From: Oscillospiraceae bacterium
GTDB lineage: Bacteria > Bacillota > Clostridia > Oscillospirales > Oscillospiraceae
Direction of reading: 5' to 3'
Assembly: GCA_017632775.1 (NCBI GenBank)
Contig: JAGBQR010000017.1
Location: 1-57,515 of the forward strand
Length of the DNA stretch: 57,515 nt
The notes under the pieces were generated by a model. The model had not been told where the DNA came from and did no database searches. It saw only the letters and a list, made by a program, of their open reading frames with translations. Shown piece by piece: positions 44,546 through 54,245 of this stretch; position 1 is the stretch's first letter, and each line of letters starts with the position of its first letter. The translations under genes were made by a program, and so were the position numbers.

Positions 44546-46006
44546 TCATTTTGACATATCGAATGTATCATACCCGAACTGCTCCCGCAGCAGTTTATAC
44601 CGTTCCACATAGTCCCCGTCCCGGAGGCGCCAGTGATTGAGCCCGATAAAGACCCAGCTGAAATCGCACTCGCACTCCGGATGAAGACGCATGAATTCCT
44701 CTTTCTGGTCCGCGGCAGATTCGGCGACCGTACAGTACAGGCGCTCCAGTCTGTCCAGTCCGTACAGAGGCGTGATATCCGCTGCCCCGATCCTTGCCTC
44801 ATCATAAAAATACAAATGTTTCAGGTTTTTGCAGTTTTCAAGAGGAGAAAGATCCGTTACCAGCGTCCGGAACAGTTCCAGATATTCAAGATCCGGACAA
44901 TTTGCCAGCGGGCTGATGTCGTCAATATACGTGATGGAAAAGACCGCAACCTCAAGTTTCGGCATATAATTCACAAAACCGATATCTGTTATGCTGTTGT
45001 GCCCGATATCGATATAGCGCACGTCCGTGCAGTATTTCAGATCTTCTGTGCTGCGGTCCCGCAGTGTCCCGGTAGCCCAGATTTTTTCCGTATCGGTCAG
45101 GCAGTTATAGGTGGCATAGGTGCCGTCTCCGCACAGACCGTAATTCCCGAACCATACTCGCCATACCACCTTGATCTCCGGAAAATCGTCCCGCAAGGAC
45201 GCCATGCAGGCGCTGGTCGTACCGCAGTCATCCAGTTTCAGATAGTTCAGTTCCTTCATAAACGGAAGGATCGCGCGAAAATGATTCAGACCCTCATCTC
45301 CGATATGGCGCTCACGAACATATTCAATCCGTTCGTCCGCTGTGGAGAGCACCTTTCCGAACAGCACAAAGCGGTAATCGATCCGTGTATCCGGCAAGCG
45401 CTCTTCGAGGATACCCACATCCTCCAGACTCAGCTCCGAAAGAAAAACCGGTCCCGAAAATGACTGTTTGATCAGCGCCGGGTCTTCAGGATCCGCATCC
45501 GCCTTCATAAGCGTAACCGCATGAAGCCTCTCCAGCTTCCCGAGTTCGACCGCAGCCTGTACCGTCTCTTCCTTCGTCAGTTCAGACAGGTCCAGTTCTT
45601 CTGTATCGTGCGGGACCTCCTTCCCGAACAGGAAGACCTTATACTCGATCACAACAGACGGGAAGGCCTCGCGCAGGATCTCCACATCCCGTACTGAAAA
45701 ATCCGAGCCGTCGCTAAAACGGATCGTTTTCAGAAGCGGGAGTTTCTCCCGGTTCTCCGCCAGTCCCCGGACAAACCGGTTTCCATCCAGCTCCAGCACC
45801 TCTGTCTCCGGAGCCAATTCCACCCGTTCCCCTTCCGCAGAAAGAAGTACGATCGGCTCCGGTTCTGTCTCCTGCACGGCAGCAGGCATTTCGATCTCCG
45901 TTTTCGGCGGTTCCTCCTCTTTTTTGCTCTTCCCGCAGGCGGCACTTCCCGCGCAGAGCAAAAGAAGCAGAATGAAGGCGGCTGTTTTCAAACGCTTTTC
46001 CATCAT
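44546..46006 (-). CDS. Leucine-rich-repeat lipoprotein (2)
   Basis: The 486-residue protein opens with MMEKRLK, a hydrophobic stretch and an SAAC lipobox (Cys near 24), then a Lys/Glu linker and an ordered domain of strands and helices, ending with irregular leucine-rich repeats (YIDIGHN, LEVAVFSI, LEYLELFRT, LKHLYFYD). It is a paralogue of the lipoprotein at 7085-8578, sharing STADERIEYV, YLKLD, YNCLTDTEKIWATG and the DITPLYGLD block. It is divergent from a NAGPA-type gene. An exported binding role is inferred. A weak hairpin (44490-44510 region) follows the stop and may terminate it. Confidence 0.88.
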   Translation of the reverse strand: MMEKRLKTAAFILLLLLCAGSAACGKSKKEEEPPKTEIEMPAAVQETEPEPIVLLSAEGERVELAPETEVLELDGNRFVRGLAENREKLPLLKTIRFSDGSDFSVRDVEILREAFPSVVIEYKVFLFGKEVPHDTEELDLSELTKEETVQAAVELGKLERLHAVTLMKADADPEDPALIKQSFSGPVFLSELSLEDVGILEERLPDTRIDYRFVLFGKVLSTADERIEYVRERHIGDEGLNHFRAILPFMKELNYLKLDDCGTTSACMASLRDDFPEIKVVWRVWFGNYGLCGDGTYATYNCLTDTEKIWATGTLRDRSTEDLKYCTDVRYIDIGHNSITDIGFVNYMPKLEVAVFSITYIDDISPLANCPDLEYLELFRTLVTDLSPLENCKNLKHLYFYDEARIGAADITPLYGLDRLERLYCTVAESAADQKEEFMRLHPECECDFSWVFIGLNHWRLRDGDYVERYKLLREQFGYDTFDMSK

Positions 46007-46046
46007 TTTCCTGTCCCGATCCTATACGACCAACATATTTTTCTGT

Positions 46047-46075
46047 ATTATACCGGTTTCCATGAAACTTATCAA
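46047..46075 (-). promoter_or_regulatory. Promoter of LRR lipoprotein gene 2
   Basis: On the minus strand TTGATA (46070-46075), 17 bases, perfect TATAAT (46047-46052), 40 bases before the ATG. Confidence 0.8.
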
Positions 46076-46088
46076 TGTCAGGCTTTTC

Positions 46089-46117
46089 TTGTAAAACCCT
46101 CTGCTATCCTGTAAACT
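46089..46117 (+). promoter_or_regulatory. Promoter of the second NAGPA-like gene
   Basis: TTGTAA (46089-46094), 17 bases, TAAACT (46112-46117), divergent from and 14 bases away from the lipoprotein promoter's -35 box, so the two could be co-regulated. Confidence 0.6.
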
Positions 46118-46137
46118 GAATGGCATGAGGTGATGAC

Positions 46138-47478
46138 ATGGCATGTTCAAGCATCCGGACGGTCCGCTATCCGAACGGAGAGATCCAGCGTATTCAGGCC
46201 GTGACCTTCGACAGCTGGAAAGATGCAGAGTTTTTTACTCCCGCCTACTCGGAACGTTCCTTTCCTCTGCTCTGCGATCTCTATAAAAACTATATCATCC
46301 CCCGCTGTCCCTGGATCTTCGGACAGCTCGTGCTGTTTCGCCTGCCTGAGGATCTGCCAGTTCCATTTCCCATGGATACCGTCCGTTTCGGAACAGTTGC
46401 AGACCCTCTGAGCGCCGCCGCGATCGCTTTCCGCCGTGCTGTCACGATCATCGGAGGAAAACCGTTTTTCACCGACCGCCGGGTGCAGGGATTCTGGTCA
46501 GAGCTGGAGGCGCGGGACTGCCTCCGGATCCTTTCCGGTTATCTGCCCAATACCACGATCCTGCCCGTTCGCAACACCTGCGGATTCCTGTCCGAGGCTG
46601 CTGCCGCCCCGGCACTTGTGAACTCCTCTTTTTTCACTATGGACCGCTTTGACTGTCCCAGTGTATATGACGCCATCGGGATCCCTCTTGGTCTTCAGGT
46701 GCAGAACGGACTTGTCCTCTCTCCTCCGCAGTACGACCGGGAGGCACTGCTTGTAAAAAAAGACGGCTCTGTTTCCGTAACCGTGCCAAAACTTACCGAT
46801 CTGGCCGTTACGATCGGGGATCTGTTTCTTGAACCCGGTAAAAACACCGCAGTCTATTCCAGACCGGCTTTTCGGAAAAGCCCCGTTCACAACGGTATCG
46901 ACCTCGTCATTATCGGAAGCCGCGTCGCTGCAGTCCACCCGGGCGGCAACTCCTATGTTCCGGCTGCCGGCTTCGTGCTCGCTCTTCCCGGCGGATGTGA
47001 TGTGCCTCCGGGCGAGACCGTGATGTACCACGGTCTTGAAGACGTACTGTTCGGGATCCAGGCGGGCAACAGTGTCGTCATCAAAGGCAAAAAGACCGAT
47101 TCTTTCCGTTCCCCCTTCTACAATATTCGCCGTCTATGGAGCACTTCCTATCCTCCGAGCCTTTACCCCCTTGATTATCAGCACGACCGGGCCCCGCGGA
47201 TCGCACTCGGGGAAGACGGATCCGGACATCCTATGCTCGTCTGGGCGGAAGGGGCCGGGAAACTGCACTACACTCCGGGAGAGGACAGCTGCGGAGCTTC
47301 CTTATCGGAAATGGCAGACCTCTGTTCTTCTCTTGGAATGGTTAACGGGGTGAACCTTGACGGAGGCGGTTCTGCCCAGATCCTTCTGAACGGCAGGCGC
47401 TCCCTTCTGATCTCCGACAGAGGACCGGACAACAGAGAGGCAGAACGGGCCGTCCCTGCGGCCATCCTGTTCCGGTAA
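46138..47478 (+). CDS. Phosphodiester glycosidase (NAGPA-domain) family protein, no signal peptide
   Basis: The 446-residue protein carries a C-terminal phosphodiester-glycosidase-type domain, seen in VNSSFFTMD, PRIALGEDGSGHPMLVWAEG, and the NGVNLDGGGSAQILLNG motif near 402, followed by a DRGPDNREAERAV end. The N-terminal 150 residues (cysteine- and aromatic-rich) are not recognised. In contrast to the gene at 5725 there is no membrane anchor or signal, so the protein may be cytoplasmic, or exported by another route. It is divergent from an LRR lipoprotein paralogous to the one near the other NAGPA gene. The GAGGTGATG site fits the start. Confidence 0.82.
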   Translation: MACSSIRTVRYPNGEIQRIQAVTFDSWKDAEFFTPAYSERSFPLLCDLYKNYIIPRCPWIFGQLVLFRLPEDLPVPFPMDTVRFGTVADPLSAAAIAFRRAVTIIGGKPFFTDRRVQGFWSELEARDCLRILSGYLPNTTILPVRNTCGFLSEAAAAPALVNSSFFTMDRFDCPSVYDAIGIPLGLQVQNGLVLSPPQYDREALLVKKDGSVSVTVPKLTDLAVTIGDLFLEPGKNTAVYSRPAFRKSPVHNGIDLVIIGSRVAAVHPGGNSYVPAAGFVLALPGGCDVPPGETVMYHGLEDVLFGIQAGNSVVIKGKKTDSFRSPFYNIRRLWSTSYPPSLYPLDYQHDRAPRIALGEDGSGHPMLVWAEGAGKLHYTPGEDSCGASLSEMADLCSSLGMVNGVNLDGGGSAQILLNGRRSLLISDRGPDNREAERAVPAAILFR

Positions 47479-47601
47479 GCCCCCGGCTCTTCTCCCGTGC
47501 TTTTCAAACATCTTCCCCGGGCAGAATACGGAACCTGCTGAAGCGATCTTTCATCCTGCCCGCCCGTTCTTTTAACACTTAAATAATCAGTTCAAAAAAG
47601 A

Positions 47602-47630
47602 TTGATTTTGCCTTTTGTATCCTATATAAT
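47602..47630 (+). promoter_or_regulatory. Promoter of the VOC protein gene
   Basis: TTGATT (47602-47607), 17 bases, perfect TATAAT (47625-47630), 50 bases before the start codon. The gap 47479-47601 holds no other feature I can support. Confidence 0.75.
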
Positions 47631-47680
47631 GGAACCAGCTGATCAATCAGTATATAACTTTGAAAATCAGGAGGATCATT

Positions 47681-48178
47681 ATGGATTTCGATAAACCGAA
47701 ACTGAACAAGATTTTTCAGATAGGCATTCTTGTCAAAGACCTTGACAAAGCCAAAAAGATTTATGAAGAAGTATTCGGGATCGGCCCCTGGAGCGAGCCC
47801 GGCATCATGAGCGGCAAAAAGATGGAACTCTATGTCAACGGTGAGCGCCTGAATGATGATTTCTTCAAAGTCTCCATGCTCCATCGCTACGGCTTTGAGA
47901 TCGAAATGATCGAGCCGATCGGCGATACTCCTCTCAAAGAGTGGGTCGATAAGCACGGCAGCGGTCTGCATCATATCGATTTCCGTCTTGATGACGGTGA
48001 CTATGAAGGCTTCCTTGAGAAAGCCAAGGAAATCACCGGCAAGGATACCTGGCTGCGCGGTACCGGTTTTGGCGGCCGTATGGACTTCTCCTACATCGAC
48101 ATGACGGAAGAACTCGGCATGTATGTTGAAGTCAAACCGCCCCGTCCCGGCGAAGACAGGCCCGGCTTTGATTACTGA
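47681..48178 (+). CDS. VOC-family protein, methylmalonyl-CoA epimerase/glyoxalase-like
   Basis: The start at 47681 (MDFDKPKLNK) follows CAGGAGG and gives 165 residues with two beta-alpha-beta-beta-beta modules of the vicinal-oxygen-chelate fold. QIGILVKDLDKAKKIYEEVFGIGPW opens the first, and HHIDFRL and YVEVKP supply typical metal-side strands. Relatives are lactoylglutathione lyases and methylmalonyl-CoA epimerases; no methylmalonyl-CoA mutase is nearby, so the substrate stays open. It has its own promoter and terminator. Confidence 0.85.
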   Translation: MDFDKPKLNKIFQIGILVKDLDKAKKIYEEVFGIGPWSEPGIMSGKKMELYVNGERLNDDFFKVSMLHRYGFEIEMIEPIGDTPLKEWVDKHGSGLHHIDFRLDDGDYEGFLEKAKEITGKDTWLRGTGFGGRMDFSYIDMTEELGMYVEVKPPRPGEDRPGFDY

Positions 48179-48204
48179 GCACTCTTTATTATCCCTTTGC
48201 CCTT

Positions 48205-48240
48205 ATCCGGCGGTTCATTCCGCCGGATTTCTTTTTGACT
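48205..48240 (+). terminator. Rho-independent terminator after the VOC gene
   Basis: ATCCGGCGG and CCGCCGGAT pair across a 6-base loop (48205-48228), followed by TTTCTTTTTGACTTTTT. Confidence 0.9.
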
Positions 48241-48269
48241 TTTTTACTAAAAAATCGAGCATACTTTTG

Positions 48270-48298
48270 TTGAAAAAGTCAAGTTCCTGTTGTAGAAT
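48270..48298 (+). promoter_or_regulatory. Promoter of the MATE exporter gene
   Basis: TTGAAA (48270-48275), 17 bases, TAGAAT (48293-48298), followed by a 37-base leader. Confidence 0.7.
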
Positions 48299-48335
48299 AC
48301 TATCAGAAACTCAACAAACAGAACGGACGAACCAA

Positions 48336-49790
48336 ATGGACTTCAAAAAACTGTTTTCCGCAAGAGATGTCACGGTCGGGAGACCGTGGAAGCGGATCGT
48401 GGAACTTGCTCTTCCGCTGCTGATCGGAAATATCGCTCAGCAGCTGTACAATACCGTAGACACCATCGTTGTCGGCAAATATGTGGGAGACGATGCCCTT
48501 TCTGCGGTGGGTGCTGCCGGACCGGTCATCAATATGATCTTTATCCTGTTCATCGGTGTCGCCACCGGTGCCGGGATCCTCGTATCCCAGCGTTTCGGAG
48601 CCAAAGACCGGGAAGGGCTCTCCAAAGTCATCGGAAACTGCATCACGCTGACTTTGATCGCCTGTCTCCTGACCACGGCCATCGGCCTCCTGCTCGTGCT
48701 TTGTCCCCTTTTCGGAGGAAAAGACATCCTCCAGCTCATGCGTACCCCGGAAGGTCATATCTACGAATGGTGCCGTCAGTATCTGATCGTGATCTTCATC
48801 GGCGTGACGGGCAATATTTTTTACAATATCCTTGCCGGGATCATGCGCGGTCTGGGTGACAGCGTATCCTCCCTTCTTTTCCTTCTGCTTGCCTGCGGAC
48901 TCAACATCGTGCTGGATATCTGGTTCGTCGCCGGCCTGAAGCTCGGCGTTTTCGGCGTTGCCCTTGCAACTATCATTGCCCAGTCCGTCTCTGCCTGCGC
49001 CTGCGCCTTCAAGCTTTTCCGTATGAAAGATCTTTTCAGCGTCACGAAGAAGGAGCTGATGCTGAACCGGCAGCTGGCCTCCAGTATTCTGTCGCTTGGA
49101 CTTCCCAGCGGCATCACACAGGGCATCTTCTCCATGTCCGCCCTTCTCGTTCAGTCTCTGACGAACAGCATGGGCCCGACCGTCATCGCGGCAAACGTCG
49201 TTGTGATGCGGATCGACGGCTTTGCCATGCTTCCCTGCTTTTCTCTCGGCAATTCCATGACCACCTATGCAGGGCAGAATTTCGGAGCCAAAAAACTGGA
49301 ACGGCTGGAAACCGGTTCCCGCCAGGGCATCCTGGTCGCTTTTCTCACGTCCTTCACGCTCACCAGCATCACCCTTCTTCTCAGCCGTCCGCTTGCCAAC
49401 ATCTTCACGGATACGCAAAGGCTCATCGACATGTCTGTGAAGATGCTGCGTATCCTCGCGCTTGGCTATCTCGTCATGGGCATGAGTCAGACGATCCAGG
49501 GTTTTCTCCGCGGTGTCGGCGACACGAAGACCCCCATGTGGATCGGCATCACGACTCAGGTGATCCTGCGCATCCCGTTCGCCTATCTTCTTGCCAGACT
49601 GACCGCCACGGAAGAGTATCCGAACGGCCAGTGTGAAGCGCTTTTTCTCTCTCTGGTGATCACCTGGGTCATCGGGTTCTTCCTCAACCTGATTGCCTAT
49701 TCCCGCTGCCGGAAGAAACTCCGCGCCAACGCCGGTGATGACTGGCAGCTTGTCTATGAAACGGCGGAAGCTGCATCCCGCTCTGACTGA
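48336..49790 (+). CDS. MATE family efflux transporter
   Basis: The start at 48336 (MDFKKLFSARDVTVG) is chosen because the upstream extension of the frame has no membrane character and would run across the preceding terminator and promoter. The 484-residue protein has twelve membrane helices in two related halves. Typical MATE blocks are WKRIVELALPLLIGNIAQQLYNTVDTI (first helix), VSQRFGAKD and TTYAGQNFGAKKLER (the two paired loops), and the C-terminal RGVGDTKTPM. It exports organic cations or drugs in exchange for sodium or protons; the substrate is unknown. The ribosome site is weak. Confidence 0.93.
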   Translation: MDFKKLFSARDVTVGRPWKRIVELALPLLIGNIAQQLYNTVDTIVVGKYVGDDALSAVGAAGPVINMIFILFIGVATGAGILVSQRFGAKDREGLSKVIGNCITLTLIACLLTTAIGLLLVLCPLFGGKDILQLMRTPEGHIYEWCRQYLIVIFIGVTGNIFYNILAGIMRGLGDSVSSLLFLLLACGLNIVLDIWFVAGLKLGVFGVALATIIAQSVSACACAFKLFRMKDLFSVTKKELMLNRQLASSILSLGLPSGITQGIFSMSALLVQSLTNSMGPTVIAANVVVMRIDGFAMLPCFSLGNSMTTYAGQNFGAKKLERLETGSRQGILVAFLTSFTLTSITLLLSRPLANIFTDTQRLIDMSVKMLRILALGYLVMGMSQTIQGFLRGVGDTKTPMWIGITTQVILRIPFAYLLARLTATEEYPNGQCEALFLSLVITWVIGFFLNLIAYSRCRKKLRANAGDDWQLVYETAEAASRSD

Positions 49791-49796
49791 TCCCGC

Positions 49797-49832
49797 TCAG
49801 CCGCAGCTGATCTTGCTGCGGTTGACCGTTTT
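49797..49832 (+). terminator. Likely terminator after the MATE gene
   Basis: TCAGCCGCAG (49797-49806) pairs with CTGCGGTTGA (49816-49825), one G-U pair, then CCGTTTTACTG. The T-run is short, so efficiency is uncertain. No good promoter is seen in 49832-49907. Confidence 0.55.
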
Positions 49833-49907
49833 ACTGACACTCCCTCATGGACTGCGACAGGATCATGGCCCCTGAGGATCCCATTTATCTGGAAACGGAG
49901 GAACGAT

Positions 49908-52004
49908 ATGAATTCAGCCGCAGAAATATTCGGAAGCATGGTATTCAATGAATCGGTCATGCAGGCACGCCTGCCTCAGGAAGTCTTTGAGCGCGTCTGT
50001 CATGTTATGAACGAGGGAAAGCGCCTGAGCCGTGAGCATGCCGCGATCGTAGCAGAGGCCATGAAAAACTGGGCTGTGGAAAAGGGAGCGACCCATTTCA
50101 CGCACTGGTTCCAGCCGATGACCGGCATGACCGCCGAAAAGCACGACAGCTTTCTCTCTCCTGCCGAGGGAGGAAAAGCCATTGCGGAATTCTCCGGCAA
50201 AGAATTGATCCAGGGAGAGCCGGACGCCTCCAGTTTCCCTTCCGGCGGTCTGCGCGCCACCTTTGAAGCGCGCGGCTATACAGCCTGGGATCCCACTTCC
50301 TATGCCTTCATCAAAGACGGGGTGCTCTACATTCCCACCGCTTTCTGTTCCTACGGCGGGCACGCCCTGGATAAAAAGACCCCGCTGCTCCGTTCCATGG
50401 AAGCGCTCAACCGGCAGTGTATGAGGATCCTGAAGCTTTTCGGCAATGATTCCGCAGCTTCCGTCAAAGCAACTGCCGGAGCCGAGCAGGAATACTTTCT
50501 GATCGACCGCGAGGTTTATTCCCGCCGCAGGGATCTGATCTATACCGGCCGTACCCTTACCGGCTGCAACCCGCCCAAAGGGCAGGAACTTTCCGATCAC
50601 TATTTCGGGACTATCAAACCGCGGGTGGCTGCCTTTATGCGGGAGGTCGATGAAGAACTGTGGAAACTCGGCGTTCCTGCAAAAACCGAACATAATGAGA
50701 CCGCTCCTGCACAGCATGAGCTTGCCGCCGTCTACTCCACCGTGAATATCGCGGCGGATCACAACCAGCTCATCATGGAGCTGCTGCAGAAAATCGCCAA
50801 GAAACATGATATGGTCTGCCTTCTTCATGAAAAGCCCTTTGAAGGCATCAACGGAAGCGGCAAACACAACAACTGGTCCCTGATGACCGACACGGGTGTG
50901 AACCTGCTGGAGCCCGGTGAAACTCCATATGAAAACGCCCAGTTCCTCCTGTTTCTCTGTGCTGTGATCCAAGCCGTCGATGATTTTCAGGATATGCTCC
51001 GGCTTTCCGTAGCTTCTGCCTCAAACGACCACCGTCTCGGGGGACTGGAAGCGCCTCCGGCCATTATTTCTATCTTTGTCGGGGATGAACTGGAAAAGCT
51101 GCTGACCGCGATCGAGAAGGACGAACTGTACAGCAGCCGCGAAACGGAGCAGATGCGGATCGGTGTCCATGTTCTTCCCAAATTCCCCAAGGATATGACT
51201 GACCGCAACCGCACTTCACCGTTTGCTTTCACCGGGAACAAGTTTGAATTCCGCATGCCCGGGTCCGCTCTGTCGATTTCCGGGCCGAATGTCGTGCTGA
51301 ACACGGCAGTCGCAGAGTCCCTGCGGCAGTATGCGGATGAACTGGAACAGACCGGGGAGGATTTTGAAGCCGCACTTCACCGGCTCATCCGTCGGGTGAT
51401 CCGGGAACACAAGCGGATCCTTTTCAACGGAAACGGGTATACGGAAGAATGGGTGCAGGAGGCCGCCGCACGCGGTCTTCTGAATCTGCCCACCACTCCG
51501 GACGCCGTTCCCGCTTACCTGGCTGAAAAGAACGTGTCTCTTTTCACACGGCATCAGGTTTTTACCCGGGAAGAGCTCTCCGCCCGACACGACATGAAAC
51601 TCGATCTATACAACAAGGTGATCCATATCGAAGCAGCTACGATGATCAGCATGCTCCGCAAGGATATCCTTCCCGCTGTCAGCCGCTTCTCCGGTACGCT
51701 TGCTGAAAACGGCAGCCGTAAGGCTTCTTTCTGTCCCGGCGCGGACACTTCCTACGAGTCCTCCACTGTTATGAGGCTCAGTTCGCTTCTGACTGACGCT
51801 GCAAATGCGACGCAGATCCTGGAGAACGATCTGGCTGTGTCCGACCGGCTCTCTGAAGTAACGGAACTGGCCGTATTCTGCCGTGACAGGATCCTTCCCG
51901 ACATGAACACGCTCCGTGCCCTTGCCGATACGATGGAAACCATCACCGACAAGGAGGCATGGCCATATCCTTCCTACGGAGATCTGCTCTTCAGCGTGAA
52001 CTGA
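49908..52004 (+). CDS. glnN: Glutamine synthetase, type III
   Basis: The 698-residue GSIII converts glutamate, ammonia and ATP to glutamine and is much longer than GSI or GSII. The N-terminal GSIII-specific region and the catalytic domain are clear: [54 protein letters not shown], and [18 protein letters not shown] with [22 protein letters not shown]-terminal helical extension (about 560-698) completes it. A GGAGG site precedes the ATG. Type III enzymes are typical of Bacteroidota and Clostridia. Its neighbours do not suggest a nitrogen regulon. Confidence 0.97.
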   Translation: MNSAAEIFGSMVFNESVMQARLPQEVFERVCHVMNEGKRLSREHAAIVAEAMKNWAVEKGATHFTHWFQPMTGMTAEKHDSFLSPAEGGKAIAEFSGKELIQGEPDASSFPSGGLRATFEARGYTAWDPTSYAFIKDGVLYIPTAFCSYGGHALDKKTPLLRSMEALNRQCMRILKLFGNDSAASVKATAGAEQEYFLIDREVYSRRRDLIYTGRTLTGCNPPKGQELSDHYFGTIKPRVAAFMREVDEELWKLGVPAKTEHNETAPAQHELAAVYSTVNIAADHNQLIMELLQKIAKKHDMVCLLHEKPFEGINGSGKHNNWSLMTDTGVNLLEPGETPYENAQFLLFLCAVIQAVDDFQDMLRLSVASASNDHRLGGLEAPPAIISIFVGDELEKLLTAIEKDELYSSRETEQMRIGVHVLPKFPKDMTDRNRTSPFAFTGNKFEFRMPGSALSISGPNVVLNTAVAESLRQYADELEQTGEDFEAALHRLIRRVIREHKRILFNGNGYTEEWVQEAAARGLLNLPTTPDAVPAYLAEKNVSLFTRHQVFTREELSARHDMKLDLYNKVIHIEAATMISMLRKDILPAVSRFSGTLAENGSRKASFCPGADTSYESSTVMRLSSLLTDAANATQILENDLAVSDRLSEVTELAVFCRDRILPDMNTLRALADTMETITDKEAWPYPSYGDLLFSVN

Positions 52005-52017
52005 AAGGAGAACCCGA

Positions 52018-52599
52018 TTGGATCTTTCTTTTTTCATCAACAGTCTGTTCCTTGGCATCGGTCTGGCCATGGATGCCTTTTCCGTCTCAGTGGCCAATGC
52101 GATCAGCGATCCGTCCATGAAACGGACCCGTATGTTCGGGATCGCCGGCTGTTTTGCCATGTTTCAGACAGCCATGCCCCTGCTCGGCTGGATCTGCGTC
52201 CGATCCATCAGTGAGCTCTTCCGTTCCTTCAGCCGTCTTATTCCCTGGATCGCGCTTGTACTTCTTCTCTTCCTCGGCGGGAAAATGCTGCTGGAGGGAC
52301 TTCAAAAAAAGAAGGATGAATCCTACGAACCGATCATTCTCTCCTCCGGTGCCCTTTTCCTGCAGGGAATCGCCACCTCCATCGATGCCGCCTCAACCGG
52401 TTTTGTGATCTCCGACTATCCGTTCCCTCATGCACTGACGGCCTCTCTGATCATCGGAGCCGTTACACTGCTCATCTGCCTGGGGGGACTTTTCCTCGGC
52501 AGACGTTTCAGCAGCCGGCTTTCCAGGCATGCATCGATCCTTGGCGGCATCATTCTTATCGTTATCGGCATTGAGATATTTCTTAAGGGAATCCTCTGA
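52018..52599 (+). CDS. mntP: Manganese efflux pump MntP
   Basis: The 193-residue protein has six membrane helices in two inverted halves. Two MntP signatures stand out: LGIGLAMDAFSVSVANAI in the first helix and QGIATSIDAASTGF in the fourth. Their acidic residues bind manganese. The start is TTG at 52018, seven bases after AAGGAG. It is 13 bases after glnN and so may be transcribed with it. No yybP-ykoY manganese riboswitch was seen. Confidence 0.93.
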   Translation: MDLSFFINSLFLGIGLAMDAFSVSVANAISDPSMKRTRMFGIAGCFAMFQTAMPLLGWICVRSISELFRSFSRLIPWIALVLLLFLGGKMLLEGLQKKKDESYEPIILSSGALFLQGIATSIDAASTGFVISDYPFPHALTASLIIGAVTLLICLGGLFLGRRFSSRLSRHASILGGIILIVIGIEIFLKGIL

Positions 52600-52656
52600 A
52601 GCGGACAGTTCCTGTTCGATAAGAAAACCTTTTCTCTTGAAAACTCTTTAAAAGAT

Positions 52657-52685
52657 TTGAAGTTTCCATGCTCCGGTGCTATAAT
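52657..52685 (+). promoter_or_regulatory. Promoter of the ACP-oxoamine synthase operon
   Basis: TTGAAG (52657-52662), 17 bases, perfect TATAAT (52680-52685), about 30 bases before the start codon. Confidence 0.75.
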
Positions 52686-52718
52686 ACCGCCATACTGAAA
52701 ATGAAAGGAACATGACCT

Positions 52719-54245
52719 ATGGCTGCAAACGGCAATCCACAGGCCTCTCTCTCCGAAATACTTGAGAAGGTCCATGCGATCTTTGCAGAGGAACTACAGC
52801 TTGACCCCTCTGCATTCAGCAACGATGACGATCTTTCCACCGGGCTTGGACTGGACAGTCTTGCCATCTACAGTGCCATCACCGAAATCGAAGACGCTTA
52901 CCAGATCGTTCTGAATGACTCGGATATCTCCGGGATCTCGACGATCAGCGGACTCGCTCAGCTTGTTTTTGACCGCATAAACGGATTCGTTTCCTCTCTT
53001 TCTTCCGAAGCGGACACCCAGGAACGGGAATATCACCGCCTGACTGATTTTGCCGAAAGTCCGGAGTATCTCGGCCTCAGGCAGAGAATGGCCGAGACGT
53101 TCCCGGAGGGCTTCAATCCCTACTTTGTTCCTCATGACAGTCTGATCCGGGACACCAGCGTGGTAAACGGAAAAGAAGTCATCAACCTCGGTTCCTACAA
53201 CTATCTGGGCATGTCCGGTCATCCGGAAACGATGCAGGCCGCGATCGATGCTATCCGTAAATACGGCACTTCAGCCAGCGGCAGCCGGACGCTCGCCGGT
53301 GAGAAAACACTTTACCAGCAGCTGGAAAAAGCGATCGCCGACTGGAAACACACGGAAGACGCCATCGTATGCACCGGCGGCTGGGCAACAAACCTTACCT
53401 TCCTCAGCAGCTTCATGCATGACGGAGACTTCATTGTCTATGATGCCCTGTCCCACAATTCCATTGCGGAAGGCGTGGCTCTGTCCAGGGCTGAAAGCAA
53501 GGCTTTCCCGCATAACGATCTTCAGACGCTGGAAAACATTCTGCATAAAGTACAGGATAAATACAACAAAGTGCTGATCGTGGTGGAAGGCGTTTACAGT
53601 ATGGACGGCGATATTGCACCGATCCCCGAATTTGTCCGCCTGAAAAAAGCCTACAAGTGCTTCCTCATGGTCGATGAGGCACACTCGGGCGGCGTGATCG
53701 GTGATCATGCCGGCGGCTGCGACGATTATTTCCATCTTGATCCGCATGACATCGACATCAAATACGGGACCCTCTCCAAAGCGCTCGGAACCTGCGGCGG
53801 GTACATTGCCGCCGATAAGGAGATCGTGGAATACCTCCGGTATTTTATGAGCGGCTTTGTTTTCTCCGCAGGAATCTCTCCTCCGCTTGCCGCCGCCTGC
53901 ATGAAGGCCATTGAGATCATCCGCCGTGACAACAGCGCCGCGACAAAGCTTCATGAGAACATCCGTTATTTTGTGCGCCGCTGCAAGGAAGAAGGCATGA
54001 ACACCTGTCTGGCCGGAGAAAGCGCCGTTGTCCCCGTCCTGATCGGCTCGGATCAGGACGCCGCGCGTCTTTCCGCGGAACTGCTCGATGAAGGCGTCTT
54101 CGTCCCGCCGGCCATGTATCCGGCCGTACCCATCGGAGAAAGCCGTCTCCGCTTCACGATCTCCGCCACCCACAGCATCGAACAGCTGGAAAAGGCCGTC
54201 TCTTCCCTGGCCAAACTCATGCATGAGGAAGGATTCCTGAAATGA
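52719..54245 (+). CDS. Acyl carrier protein fused to an alpha-oxoamine synthase (serine palmitoyltransferase/AONS-like)
   Basis: The 508-residue protein combines two activities. Residues about 10-85 are an acyl carrier protein with the phosphopantetheine Ser47 in GLGLDSLA. Residues about 105-505 are a fold type I PLP enzyme of the alpha-oxoamine synthase family: LNSYNYLG-type LGSYNYLGM, SGSRTLAGE, DALSHNS, DEAHSGG (Asp319, His322) and the Schiff-base Lys354 in YGTLSKALGTCGG. Such enzymes join an acyl thioester with an amino acid and release CO2, as in serine palmitoyltransferase, AONS and 5-aminolevulinate synthase. The fused carrier should deliver the acyl chain. The SDR gene overlapping by four bases could reduce the 3-keto product. 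The amino acid used is unknown. Confidence 0.88.
   Translation: MAANGNPQASLSEILEKVHAIFAEELQLDPSAFSNDDDLSTGLGLDSLAIYSAITEIEDAYQIVLNDSDISGISTISGLAQLVFDRINGFVSSLSSEADTQEREYHRLTDFAESPEYLGLRQRMAETFPEGFNPYFVPHDSLIRDTSVVNGKEVINLGSYNYLGMSGHPETMQAAIDAIRKYGTSASGSRTLAGEKTLYQQLEKAIADWKHTEDAIVCTGGWATNLTFLSSFMHDGDFIVYDALSHNSIAEGVALSRAESKAFPHNDLQTLENILHKVQDKYNKVLIVVEGVYSMDGDIAPIPEFVRLKKAYKCFLMVDEAHSGGVIGDHAGGCDDYFHLDPHDIDIKYGTLSKALGTCGGYIAADKEIVEYLRYFMSGFVFSAGISPPLAAACMKAIEIIRRDNSAATKLHENIRYFVRRCKEEGMNTCLAGESAVVPVLIGSDQDAARLSAELLDEGVFVPPAMYPAVPIGESRLRFTISATHSIEQLEKAVSSLAKLMHEEGFLK

Noticed and set aside
48123-48335. Longer N-terminus for the MATE protein
   Set aside because: This stretch includes the VOC stop, a terminator and a promoter; the added residues are not membrane-like.
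52000-52018. Manganese riboswitch before mntP
   Set aside because: Only 13 bases separate glnN and mntP, too short for a yybP-ykoY aptamer.
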